Source of the DNA: Strongyloides papillosus
Taxonomy: Eukaryota; Nematoda; Chromadorea; Rhabditida; Strongyloididae
Length of the DNA stretch: 64,000 bases
Reading direction: 5' to 3'
Assembly: GCA_005656395.1 (NCBI GenBank)
Contig: SRSI01000046.1
Location: 1 to 64,000, forward strand
Below are positions 1 to 9,447 of the stretch, piece after piece. The notes beneath the pieces were generated by a model that was given only the letters and a program-made list of their open reading frames with translations, was not told the DNA's origin and did no database searches. Made by a program: the position numbers and the translations under genes. The first letter of the stretch is position 1. Every line of letters begins with the position of its first letter.

Positions 1-1159
1 ATCTTATGAGAGCTATTTAAGTAAAGGCCATTCTCTATACATGGACAATTTTTATAATAGTATAAAATTATCAGAACGTCTATTAGAGTTTGCTACTTAT
101 TCTACCGGTACCTTGAGGTCTAATAGAAAATTGAATCCTCGTGAGGTAGTAGATGCAAAGTTGAAAAAAGGGGAAATAATAAGTCGCTATTCGTACAATG
201 TTGGAATAACTAAGTGGCGTGATACTAAAGAAGTCACCGTTATTTCAACGGAGTTCAATGGTGACGTTTTAAATTTGAAAAACAGGTGGGGTAAAAATAT
301 AAGAAAGCCTACATCAATCCATTCATATAACCAAAATATGGGTGGAATTGATCGTATGGATCAAATGATTTCGTATTATACGAATCTTAGGAAAACGTCT
401 AGATGGCATATGAAAGTGAATTTTCGATTAATCGAAATGATTATTCACAATTCCCATATTTTATATACCACCCAGACGTCTAAAAAAATACCCCTTAGAG
501 AATTTAGGGAAGAAATCATTAGAGATTTAATAAAAAAAGAAACCCCCCCCCACCCAGAGAAACAAGGAAAAGACCCTTATTTCACTGTCCTTTAAAATTT
601 GAAAAATTAGGAGGTAGCAACATAACCCAGCGTAAAAGATGTATCGTATGTGCAAAATCAAATAAACGCAAGGATACATCTTATTACTGTGGAGCATGTT
701 ACAATGATCCTCCATTGTGCATAAATGATTGTTTTTCTAACTATCATTTAGAAAATTTTTAAATTTTTAGGCTGTTCAAACAATAATATCTCTTTTATTT
801 CCTTAACTTTACCTGTAAAAGTTTTATTATTTTTTGAATAATCTAATATACTAAATTTTTTAAAATCTAGTCCAAAAATAATTTTACGTGTATATTTTTT
901 TTATTTTACTACATTTTTTATTTTAGATTTTTATGGTAACAGTCACGGGATAGGAGAATTTTTAAAAAAATTTTATTTTTTTTATTTATTATTTTTAATT
1001 TCTTTTTTTCTTCTCTTCTTTTTTTTTAATATAAAATATTTATATAATTTTTACTTGAAATAACTTTATTCCAAAATATTCCCTTTCATGTACAAATTAC
1101 CACTGTACATTTACATTTTTGTTTATGACGCGTATACGCGTCATCTGGTCGGGAAAGGG
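1..1159 (+). mobile_element. piggyBac transposon, 3' part (cut by window start)
   Basis: The window opens inside a piggyBac element. The right end is clear: a terminal repeat ending in GGGAAAGGG abuts TTAA at 1160-1163. Just inside it lies a perfect 20-bp palindrome (1125-1144) also found in the complete copy at 13362-15555. The encoded protein is nearly identical to that copy, so the two are close relatives and probably recent. The left end lies outside the window. Confidence 0.93.
2..762 (+). pseudogene. piggyBac transposase, C-terminal half, frameshifted
   Basis: This is the C-terminal half of a DDD piggyBac transposase, the nuclear enzyme that excises and inserts the element at TTAA. The frame is open from base 2, so the N-terminus lies upstream of the window. 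YMDN (second catalytic Asp) and GGIDRMD (third Asp plus the following conserved Asp) are visible. A frameshift at the poly-C run near 540-553 ends the main frame at 595. The cysteine-rich C-terminal domain continues in another frame to a stop at 762. Compared with the copy at 13756-15237 there are only scattered substitutions. The protein is therefore probably truncated and lacks its end-binding domain, unless the homopolymer is a sequencing error. Confidence 0.92.
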
Positions 1160-1163
1160 TTAA

Positions 1164-2856
1164 AACTTTATAAAATTAAGTAGTTATTATTTGCTTATAT
1201 AGATTTAAGTCTAACTTAAAAAATGAGACTATTGCGAAGTTTACAGCTTATCTAAAAAACAATTTATGCCAACTTTAGTGCCATTTTTCCTGCTTTTTTC
1301 AATTTTTTTTTGTAAAAATCAATTTTTTTCCAGACATAACTCTTTTTAATCTTAGTGAAATTTTACGGTTAAACATTTAATAGATGTATTTTTTTCCAAC
1401 TTAGAGGGAAAAATGTGTCTTAAAATATTTGGTTCACGATTGACTAAATTATGTTAAAAAACACCACTTTTTCGGCACATTTTTGTATTTTTGTAAAGTT
1501 TTTCACCAGAAATAACTCTTTTCATAGTTAATGAAATTTTATGGTTTATGACTCATTTGGCAGATACAACTCAAGAATAAAAAGGAAACTGAATATCAAA
1601 AAGATTAATAAAAAATGAGTGAAGTAATTGATCAAAAAGTGATAACCATTTTTTTAGTAAAAATTAAAATTTTCAAATACTAAAAGTTTATGCCAAGTTT
1701 GTTTAAAGAAAATAAAACTAAATTTAGTACGTAGAACAAAGTCTTACTTAAAATATAAAAACTATAACAAAGTTTTGTAGCTTAAAAACAAAAAAAGTTA
1801 TTTTTAGGTATAATTTTTTGGTTTTTTTTCATTTATTTATTTGTAAAATTAAGATAAATATAAGCAAAATTTTATTTTGTTTGGATGATAAAACAAGAAG
1901 GTAGAAGATATAATAAACACGTTTTTTATTAATTAAAAGGATAGTACAAAGTACCGTGGCCACCTATAGGGTTTTAGAAAGTTATAAGATTTTTAAAAAA
2001 ACATAGAACTTGCTAATACTATACTATAAATTTTTCTCAGGAAATACCTCTCCGACAATTTCAATTAATTACCCCTATGGTAGTCTAAAATTTATAAATT
2101 AGTAAATACAAAATTATCTAATATGATATTATACTAGAATAGTTATATAAAATATATTTTAAGATAACGAAATATCTAAATGATGACGATTGTGAAATGA
2201 TGAAATAGTTTTTTCATGTCATCATGTATCGAAATTTCTAGAACCTTTTACCCTCTTTTTGTCTTTTATTGCTTCTAGGTATTTTATCTCTTGAAAGTAT
2301 CAGATCTTTTTTCTCTTCAAGAGAAATATAATCCTTCTTATATAGGTAATAGAATAGTAACATTTAATTGTTTATACCAATTAAAATAAAATAATAAAAA
2401 TCATTTAAATAGTTATTTATAATAATTTAAATTTTTGTTCACCTTTTGGATATAAAATTAATTTTGTTGGGTAGATTTTTTGTTCAACTAAACACTTTCA
2501 ATAAATATAAACGTTATGAAACGATTCTCAAACTCAGAAATAATTATATATTATAGCAATATTTTTTCGGTTGATCTACTTCTCTACAGATATGTAATTC
2601 AATGAAACAATTTTTTAACACACATACTTTGATTATATAATTGCTAGATACACTAAATATTACAGTAAAGTTTATTACACTAGCGATATATATAAAAAGT
2701 GATAATAATATAAAATTATACTTAAAATTGGGATCGGACGCCCTTCCAAACCAGAGAGTCTGTCCAAGATCTAACAATAATTTAGTATAAAAATTCATTA
2801 TTAAAAAATATGCTCTGCGGACCAGCTCTGACCTGCCTAAGGCGGATCTAAAGCTG
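1164..2856. other. A+T-rich intergenic DNA with degenerate dispersed repeat
   Basis: No convincing gene. About 1175-1600 carries a degenerate repeat with phrases such as 'gacataactct' and 'tctaacttaaaaaatgag' that recur near 4880-5540 and, reversed, near 52600-52650. The short ORF on the minus strand at 2544-2798 has no recognisable features and I do not call it. Confidence 0.6.
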
Positions 2857-3173
2857 GTTAGTTAAAATTATGTAACTAAAATATTCGTTAGTTAAAATAT
2901 GGTAACTAACAAACTTTGATAGTTAAAATACAGTGACTAACGAACTTTGTTGATAACAATTTATGTCACTAACGAATTTCGTTAATAACTAACTTCCTTA
3001 ATAACAATTTATGTTAATAACTAAATTCGTTAACAACGAACTTCGTTAATAACTAACTTCGTTAACAACGAGATTCGTTAACAACTAACTTCGTTAACAA
3101 GGAACTTCGTTAATAACTAACTTCGTTAACAACTAGCTTCGTTAATAACAATTTATGTTAATAACTAACTTCG
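2857..3173. repeat. 16-bp minisatellite, left block
   Basis: Tandem variants of a 16-bp unit of the form CTTCGTTAAYAACNAN, mixed with a 32-bp variant containing 'aacaatttatgttaataa' and a flanking variant with 'gttagttaaaatatggtaac'. Almost every unit contains TTAA. The array continues at 4274 after the TTAA-flanked insertion, so the two blocks were once contiguous. Confidence 0.9.
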
Positions 3174-3177
3174 TTAA

Positions 3178-4269
3178 TCCTTAACTACCGAACAGTTAAA
3201 AATATTGCGTAAGTACCGAACTGTCCGTTTTGCGGACACATTAATTTATTGTTGTTTACCCTAAATATGATACATTATTTTTATGTTTTAAGCAGTTATT
3301 AGATAAATATAATACTGCTTAAAATTTTTTAATGAAAAAAGTTAATATTTTTATGGTGAAATTTTGTTTTAGTATGATTAACGATAATAACATTAATAAA
3401 ACTATTTTTGGTACTTTTCGGTTATACCCCTCAGAAGATATTGACTTTAATGACTATTTATAACAATTTTTGATTATTTATAAATAAGTAATATAAAATA
3501 AGACTTTTTTAAAATATTTATCATTATAATAATTAATTTTTATAATTTAAGAAAATTTTTTAAAAAATTAAATTTTGAAATTTTTATTACCATTTATGAA
3601 TCACCTACTTTTAAACACCCCTTATTCATATCATAAATGATAAGGGTATCCTAATTTATCCTTATTTTAGTTCTTTTATTAAGATTGGGGATCTCCTATC
3701 ATTCACAGACTCAAAGACTTTAAACTTTTCCAGCGACATTATCACTAGTAATTTTTTTATTGTCAAATCACTTTTTTAGTAACAGTTTATCAGTAACAAT
3801 TTATTTATTAAATTATACGTAATAATTTATTTGGTATTAGTTCGTTTGAATATGTTTTATTTTGAGAAAAAAGGATATAACCGAAAAGTACCCTGTTTTC
3901 AAACAAATTATGTTTTTAAAATCAGATACCTCTTCAAATTATCAATTTTGTTATTTATTCTATTTAAATTCAAGTATTTATATGTATTTGAACATACCTT
4001 TCAATTGTAATAAATAATACATTAAATTTTTTCTATTTATCATGAGAAAACCCAATTAAGATATTATACCAAAAAAAATGTGTTTTGTAAACTTGAATTT
4101 TTTTGATACCTTAAGGGGATCTAAATGCTTTGAAAAGATAATGATAAGATAGCCAACGATTTTTTACGTAAAACCTATTTTTTTTAGCAGTTTATTTCAA
4201 TTTTAAACATTATTATAAACAAAAATATAAATGCACTGTCCGCAAAACGGACAGCTCGGTACTTAAGGG
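3178..4269. mobile_element. non-autonomous TTAA-flanked (piggyBac-like) element
   Basis: About 1.09 kb bounded by TTAA at 3174-3177 and 4270-4273, inserted in the minisatellite. The ends are imperfect inverted repeats: TCCTTAACTACCGAAC on the left, and on the right the reverse complement of CCCTTAAGTACCGAGC. A second inner inverted motif, 'ctgtccgttttgcggaca', occurs at 3221-3238 and inverted near 4236-4252. No ORF of note. The TTAA target and CCCTT-type end fit the piggyBac superfamily, but the sequence differs from the autonomous copies here, so its mobiliser is unknown. Confidence 0.78.
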
Positions 4270-4273
4270 TTAA

Positions 4274-4857
4274 CAAGGAACTTCGTTAACAACTAACTTC
4301 GTTAATAACAATTTATGTTAATAACTAACTTCGTTAACAACTAGCTTCGTTAATAACAATTTATGTTAATAACTAACTTCGTTAACAACTAGCTTCGTTA
4401 ATAACAATTTATGTTAATAACTAACTTCGTTAACAAGGAACTTCGTCAATAACTAACATCGTTAACAAGGAACTTCGTTAATAACTAACTTCGTTAACAA
4501 CGAGCTTCGTTAACAACTAACTTCGTTAACAAGGAACTTCGTTAATAACTAACTTCGTTAACAACGAGCTTCGTTAACAACTAACTTCGTTAATAACTAA
4601 CTTCGTTAATAACTAACTTCGTTAATAACAATTTTTGTAACTAACAAACTTTGTTAGTTAAAATATGGTAACTAACGAACATTGTTAGTTAAAATCACGT
4701 TAATAACAAACTTTGTTAGTTAAAATATGGTAACTAGCGAACTTTGTTAGTTAAAATATGGTAACTAGCGAACTTTGTTAATAAAGAACTTTGTTAAAAA
4801 CAATTTTTGTAACTAACGAAGTTTGTTGGTTAAAATTATGTAACTAACGAACTTTGT
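4274..4857. repeat. 16-bp minisatellite, right block
   Basis: Continuation of the CTTCGTTAAYAACNAN array. It grades to the right into a related longer unit, 'gttagttaaaatatggtaactagcgaactt'. The right edge mirrors the edge of the left block, as expected if one array was split by the insertion at 3178-4269. Confidence 0.9.
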
Positions 4858-4879
4858 CTACACAAAAAAGAAATAAAGA

Positions 4880-5540
4880 AAAAAAAATTGTCTCTTACAT
4901 AACTCTCTTCAATTTTAACCAATTTTTATGGGTAAATAGCCAAAAAATGTGTTTTTTGCTTACTAGAGGAGCTGAATTAGTTTCAAAAACTTTTGGCCAA
5001 ATTATTTTTAAAAAACGGTGTTTTTTTGGCTTTTTTAGCATAGTTTTGTACAGGGAATAACGTTTTTATAAACTATATGAAATACAACGGTTTATATATC
5101 ATTTGAAAGTCTAATTCCAGAATAGTGCGGAAACACAATACTATAGGATTATATTAAACATTGGTCGAGTTGTAGTCCAAAGAGTAGTAACCATTTTGAA
5201 AAAAGATAATAAAAATTAAATAGCTATAATTTAGTCACAACTTGATAAAATAAAATAATATCTGTTATATAGATCTACGTCTAACTTAAAAAATAATGGT
5301 CTATCAAAGTTTTTAACTCAACTACGAAAAAAGTTATGTTAATTTAAATGCCTACATTTTTTTTCATTTTTTTCATAAAATCAATTTTGTTCAAGACATA
5401 ACCTCTCCAAACTTGATCAATTTTTATAGCCAAATGGTCATTTGATGTGTTTTGTTCTAACTTAGTGCGGGAAATGAGTTTAAAAACTTATGGTCCATAA
5501 GTGACAAAGTTATATTTTAAAAATATCACTTTTTTGGAGA
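4880..5540. repeat. degenerate dispersed repeat, about 270-bp units
   Basis: Two loosely similar units (about 4880-5100 and 5260-5530) share 'cataactctc' / 'cataacctctcc', 'aatttttat' and 'ctaacttag' phrases with the region 1175-1600. An ORF here (4854-5060) shows no protein family features and is not called. Confidence 0.45.
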
Positions 5541-5579
5541 GCACGTAAAGTCACCACTAGTTTGTATGGAAATTATTAA

Positions 5580-5712
5580 CAAGTTAAAAAGCCTATTTTG
5601 CATTTTTCGACACCTGTTTTAACACTGTAATATACGTAAAATTGTAATAAAATTACAAAGTAATTTACAAAATAGTGTATAAAAATGCAAAATAGAATAA
5701 TGGCTTAATTAA
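5580..5712. repeat. A-rich 'aaaaatgcaaaatag' repeat, left block
   Basis: Contains the motif 'aaaaatgcaaaatag' (near 5683) and an inverted copy 'ctattttgcattttt' (near 5594). The same motif recurs several times at 7004-7255 on the other side of the mariner insertion. Confidence 0.6.
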
Positions 5713-5714
5713 TA

Positions 5715-7001
5715 TTAGGTTGTTCAATTGAAAATGTCGCTTTTAAGATCATCAATTTTTAAATGATGATAACTCTCTTATATGTTAACATATCATTACA
5801 AGATATATACCATCTTGTAGAGCAAATCGAGGACTATCATTGTCATCTTTTTGCATTTTGGTAACAATTATTAAAAAATTTTTGTTACTCTAAATAGAAG
5901 TTGGGTTAAAAATGGATTTTCAAACAATTTACTTGTACGAGTTCAAACTTGGGCAAACGGCAGCTAAAACTTCAAGAAAAATTAATGAAGCATTTGGCCA
6001 AGCGTCTACTAACAAACGAACCGTACAACGTTGATTCCAGAAATTCCGCAATGGAGATATAAGTCTTTAAAGGAAGGAGGGTTCTCGTAGAGTAAGTGTT
6101 CTTGAGAACGAAAAATTAAAGAGAATGGTGGAACGTAATCCAAGAATAATTGTTCGGGAGCTCATAGGGAAATTAGGCGTCAGTATTAGAACTGTATCCA
6201 ACCACTTAAAAGAGTTAAATATGAAGAAAAAAAATGGATTCTATCATACCCACATGAATTAACTCCCGACCAATGTTTAAGGAGAATGGAAACTTGTTCT
6301 TTTTTGATTCTTAGGAACAAAAATGACCCATTTTTGAATAGGAGTGTAACGTGCGATGAAAAATGGGTTATGTTTGACAATCGTAGAAGGTCATCGCAAG
6401 GGGTGGACAAAAATGGAAGCCCTAAAAACTTCCCGAAACTCAAGAACTCAAATAAGAAGCTTTTGTTAACTATTTAGTAGAATTGTGATGGGATCATCCA
6501 TAATAAGTTTATAAATCCTGGAGAAACAATGACTTCAGATCGATACTGTAAGGAAATAGAAGAAATGAATCAGAAATTATCGGTTCTGAAGCCTGCATTG
6601 GTCAACAGAAGAGGTCCAATACTACTTTATGATAATGCCAAACCTCACGTTTTAAGAATCACGGTGCAGAAACTAACCGAATTGGGATATGAAACTCTGT
6701 CACATCCTCCTTATTCACCGGACTTGTCTTCAACGGATTGCCACTTATTCAAGGAATTAGAGCTTCATTTGCGTCAGAAAAAATTCTCCAAATCTGATGA
6801 CTTGAAAAATGACGTCTTGGAGTTTTTGGATTCTAGAGACCGGAGTTTTTATTCAAATGGCATAAATAAACTCGTATCACGTTGGCAACAATGTGTTGAT
6901 TGTAACGGTACCTACTTTAAATAAAAATATTAATTGTTGACTGAGTTATAACATTTTGAAGTTGACTGTCAAAAAGCGACATTTTCAATTGAACAACCTA
7001 A
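5715..7001 (+). mobile_element. mariner transposon, degenerate
   Basis: A 1287-bp element with near-perfect ~30-bp terminal inverted repeats starting TTAGGTTGTTCAATTG. It is flanked by TA at 5713-5714 and 7002-7003. The length, TA target and transposase type all fit mariner. It sits inside the A-rich repeat block. Confidence 0.95.
5912..6924 (+). pseudogene. mariner transposase pseudogene
   Basis: The ATG at 5912 starts a mariner-type N-terminal helix-turn-helix region (YEFKLGQTAAKTSRKINEAF). In-frame stops interrupt it early, for example a TGA near 6033 where relatives have Trp. Frame changes then follow. The middle part contains VTCDEKWVMFDNRRRS, with the first catalytic Asp. The last 131 residues are open (6529-6924) and contain LLYDNAKPH and PYSPDLSSTD, the second and third Asp of the D,D34D triad. 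The protein ends at the typical 'DCNGTYFK' terminus. Catalytic motifs survive but no full reading frame does. Confidence 0.95.
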
Positions 7002-7003
7002 TA

Positions 7004-7255
7004 ATACTGATTACGAGGTAATTTATAGAAGTACAAAAAAATGCAAAATAGACATTGAACAATGTAGAAAAATGCAAAATAGGCATATGGCTTAATAAAC
7101 AACACTATAAATAACGTTTAATATAGGGTTACAAAAAAATGCAAAATAAACGTTGAACAGTGTATAAAAATGCAAAATAGCATTATAGTTTAGTTAATAG
7201 TACTGATTATAAGGTAATATATAGAGGTACAAAAAAATGCAAAATAGAAGTATAA
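7004..7255. repeat. A-rich 'aaaaatgcaaaatag' repeat, right block
   Basis: At least five copies of 'aaaaatgcaaaatag' at irregular spacing, alternating with 'gaacaatgta' and 'taatagtactgatta' phrases. This continues the block at 5580-5712 that the mariner interrupted. Confidence 0.7.
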
Positions 7256-7423
7256 AAGATTAATGCAATTAATTAATTGTTTTACATAGTACTACTGATA
7301 TTGTCAGCCATCAGCTCCATCAGCTTCTGGCTCGTAGTCATATTGACAATAAACTTATTAACTTATTATATAATAATAAGACAATTATTTTACAACTTTA
7401 ACGATATATATATTAATTGTTTA

Positions 7424-7541
7424 TGTTTGATATTTTACAATTAGAAGTAAAAGACGTTTATTTTATAAAAAAGGAGATATAAATAGACAATGATGTAATA
7501 AAAATTATAATATTTATATATTTAATATTCATTTTCCATCA
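7424..7541 (-). repeat. 3' LTR of element A
   Basis: 118 bp, beginning TG and ending CA on the plus strand. It matches 11790-11907 with one visible difference (aaatagac versus aaatggac). The pol stop codon at 7529-7531 lies inside it. Confidence 0.95.
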
Positions 7542-9193
7542 TCCCCCTTGAACAAGAATTTCTGGAGCTCCTCCAAGTTTGAAAACGTGTAGTAGGTAGT
7601 GCGGATGTCTTTGGAATATTCTTGTTCACTGTAATATTTGGCTATTTTATCTGCCAGTTCATTGTACATTATATTTTGATGAGACGCGACTTTAACGATA
7701 GTGCATCTCGAAGGGTCAAAAAGTTCACTGATTTTCTCCCATATGTTTGCATGTTTGGCTTTTTTCTTATTGCATAGTATAAATTCTTGTTCTTTCCAAT
7801 TAGTTAAACGGCGTAGGCACATGCAGACGTATTGAGAGTCGATCATCCAGAGACTTTTGAGAGAGAGTATTTGTAGACTTTTCATTACCAAGAGACAGTC
7901 ATAAATACTTTGTACTTCCAAGTATTGTGCAGTGACGTTTTTAAAATATGGTCGTCCTCCTGCATAAAATTTTCCATTATGGTTGATGATGAATCCAGTT
8001 CCTTTTCCTTTCAAGCAACTGCCATCTGAAGCAATTATGCACTCATAATTATTTTGACTTAAGTGCTCCATCACTTCTTTTTGACTTGAAAACTTGTAGG
8101 TTGAATTATTTTCCTTCATCTTCCTTTGTAAAAAGTTGATTTCGTGCTCTTTTCTAACATGCACTAATCCTTTATCATCAAGTATTTTATAAGTGTGGGG
8201 GGAACATTTCTCAAATGTTATGCCATTTACCCATTCTTTGTCATCAGGATGTAGTTTAAATTTAATTGTCTCCTCCATTTTTATTGGTTGGAAGAAGTGT
8301 TTGTTGATTTGATCTTCTGATAGTATAATCGTATTGAAAAAAAATTGTTCGATGGTCTTGGTAATTTCTCTGCCATCAATCATTTTGGTTCTTACAGTTC
8401 GGTGATTTTTTTGAATTGCCATGTCCATACACTCGTGAATTGTACGTTTATAGTCTTTATCTTTGACTAATTTTAACATTGCAGATTTCAACACATCTAC
8501 AGCTTTCTCTGCTTTACCATTTGTATTGGACTGATACGGGATTGAATAAATAACTTGAACATCAATCTCCTCCATGAATTGTACATACTTGGAACATTTG
8601 AAGCTTTTGAAATTGTCGCTGACACATGCATATGGAGTACCCATGTTGTTGAATGCTTTTATCAATGTCTTTACCAATGTGTCACTATCCATGGACTTAA
8701 CCTTGAAGCAATTGATGAAGAAGCTGAAATCATCCACGACTGTCAAAAAATTGTGACCTTCAAAAGTAAAGTAATCCAAGCAGTATCTTTCTCGTGGGAT
8801 CGACGTTGGAGACCATGTTGTAACTTTCTTTTTGGAATTTTTTCGGTATGTCATACAAATTGAACAGGACAGGTAGAATTGTTTAATTAATGTTGAAAAA
8901 TTTTGAAATACATATTTTGTTTTAGCTACTTTTATCATATAACCATCCGATTCATGCATTCCATGTAGAGATTCTAGTATAATTTGAACTAATTGAGGTG
9001 GAATGTACAATCTTTGGTCAAGTAGAATAATATCGTTTGAAACTGTCACTGCATATTTTCGTATGAATGCAGGAGCTTTAAATTTTAAATCATCGTTCCA
9101 ACCATATGTTGCAACTTCTTTTAACAATACCGTTAAGTCATCAAATTTGTAGGCCTCCGTCAATGTCATCTTATCTAGAGGTGTAAATTTCAA
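7529..9193 (-). CDS. element A pol part 2: integrase plus C-terminal RNase H
   Basis: Open for 554 codons; the first codon counted is TTG, so this is a continuation of pol and not an independent start. The N-terminal part is an integrase. It has an HHCC zinc site (H77/H80, C110, C113) and a catalytic triad D140, D193, E229 with exactly 35 residues between the last two. After a linker comes a second, complete RNase H fold. SDGS supplies D390, YLEVQ supplies E426, IDSQYV supplies D452, and SHQN with NELAD supplies H505 and D515. These match the RNase HI active-site pattern. The domain would degrade the RNA strand during reverse transcription. Its position after integrase is unusual. The ORF ends 13 nt inside the 3' LTR. 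The family assignments are secure; activity is inferred. Confidence 0.93.
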   Translation of the reverse strand: MKFTPLDKMTLTEAYKFDDLTVLLKEVATYGWNDDLKFKAPAFIRKYAVTVSNDIILLDQRLYIPPQLVQIILESLHGMHESDGYMIKVAKTKYVFQNFSTLIKQFYLSCSICMTYRKNSKKKVTTWSPTSIPRERYCLDYFTFEGHNFLTVVDDFSFFINCFKVKSMDSDTLVKTLIKAFNNMGTPYACVSDNFKSFKCSKYVQFMEEIDVQVIYSIPYQSNTNGKAEKAVDVLKSAMLKLVKDKDYKRTIHECMDMAIQKNHRTVRTKMIDGREITKTIEQFFFNTIILSEDQINKHFFQPIKMEETIKFKLHPDDKEWVNGITFEKCSPHTYKILDDKGLVHVRKEHEINFLQRKMKENNSTYKFSSQKEVMEHLSQNNYECIIASDGSCLKGKGTGFIINHNGKFYAGGRPYFKNVTAQYLEVQSIYDCLLVMKSLQILSLKSLWMIDSQYVCMCLRRLTNWKEQEFILCNKKKAKHANIWEKISELFDPSRCTIVKVASHQNIMYNELADKIAKYYSEQEYSKDIRTTYYTFSNLEELQKFLFKGDDGK

Positions 9194-9447
9194 AAAATCT
9201 ATTAATTCTAAAATTTCTACCAGAGAAGTTAAATCAGCTTCTGTACTGATGTCGGATATCTCAATTCACTAACTAAATGATCATTAGCTTTCATTGAGGA
9301 ACCTGTGAGCTGAAATGGTAGTAGTAATATTAAATATTTTTGGAAGCTACTGGAGGCTGACGATGGTATAATTTGATTATTTATCAACTTAGTTAAATTC
9401 TTGTTTGAATGAACAATAATCGGGCATGCTGTGGTGATATTAATATG
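9194..9447 (-). pseudogene. element A: second half of the degenerate RT-linked RNase H
   Basis: Reading on in the RT frame past the TAA at 9448-9450 gives a further stretch with the outline of the second half of a gypsy RNase H. IVHSNKNL lies where relatives have a TDHK-type motif. KANDHLVSEL lies where they have N-x-x-AD-x-LSR. Both catalytic Asp positions are replaced. A frameshift near 9260 leads into the integrase frame. I read this as a tether domain that had lost catalysis before the recent stop and frameshift arose. Confidence 0.7.

Noticed and set aside
4274..4857. Regular ~16-bp repeats considered as a CRISPR array
   Set aside because: There are no unique spacers between repeats and the context is eukaryotic; it is a minisatellite.
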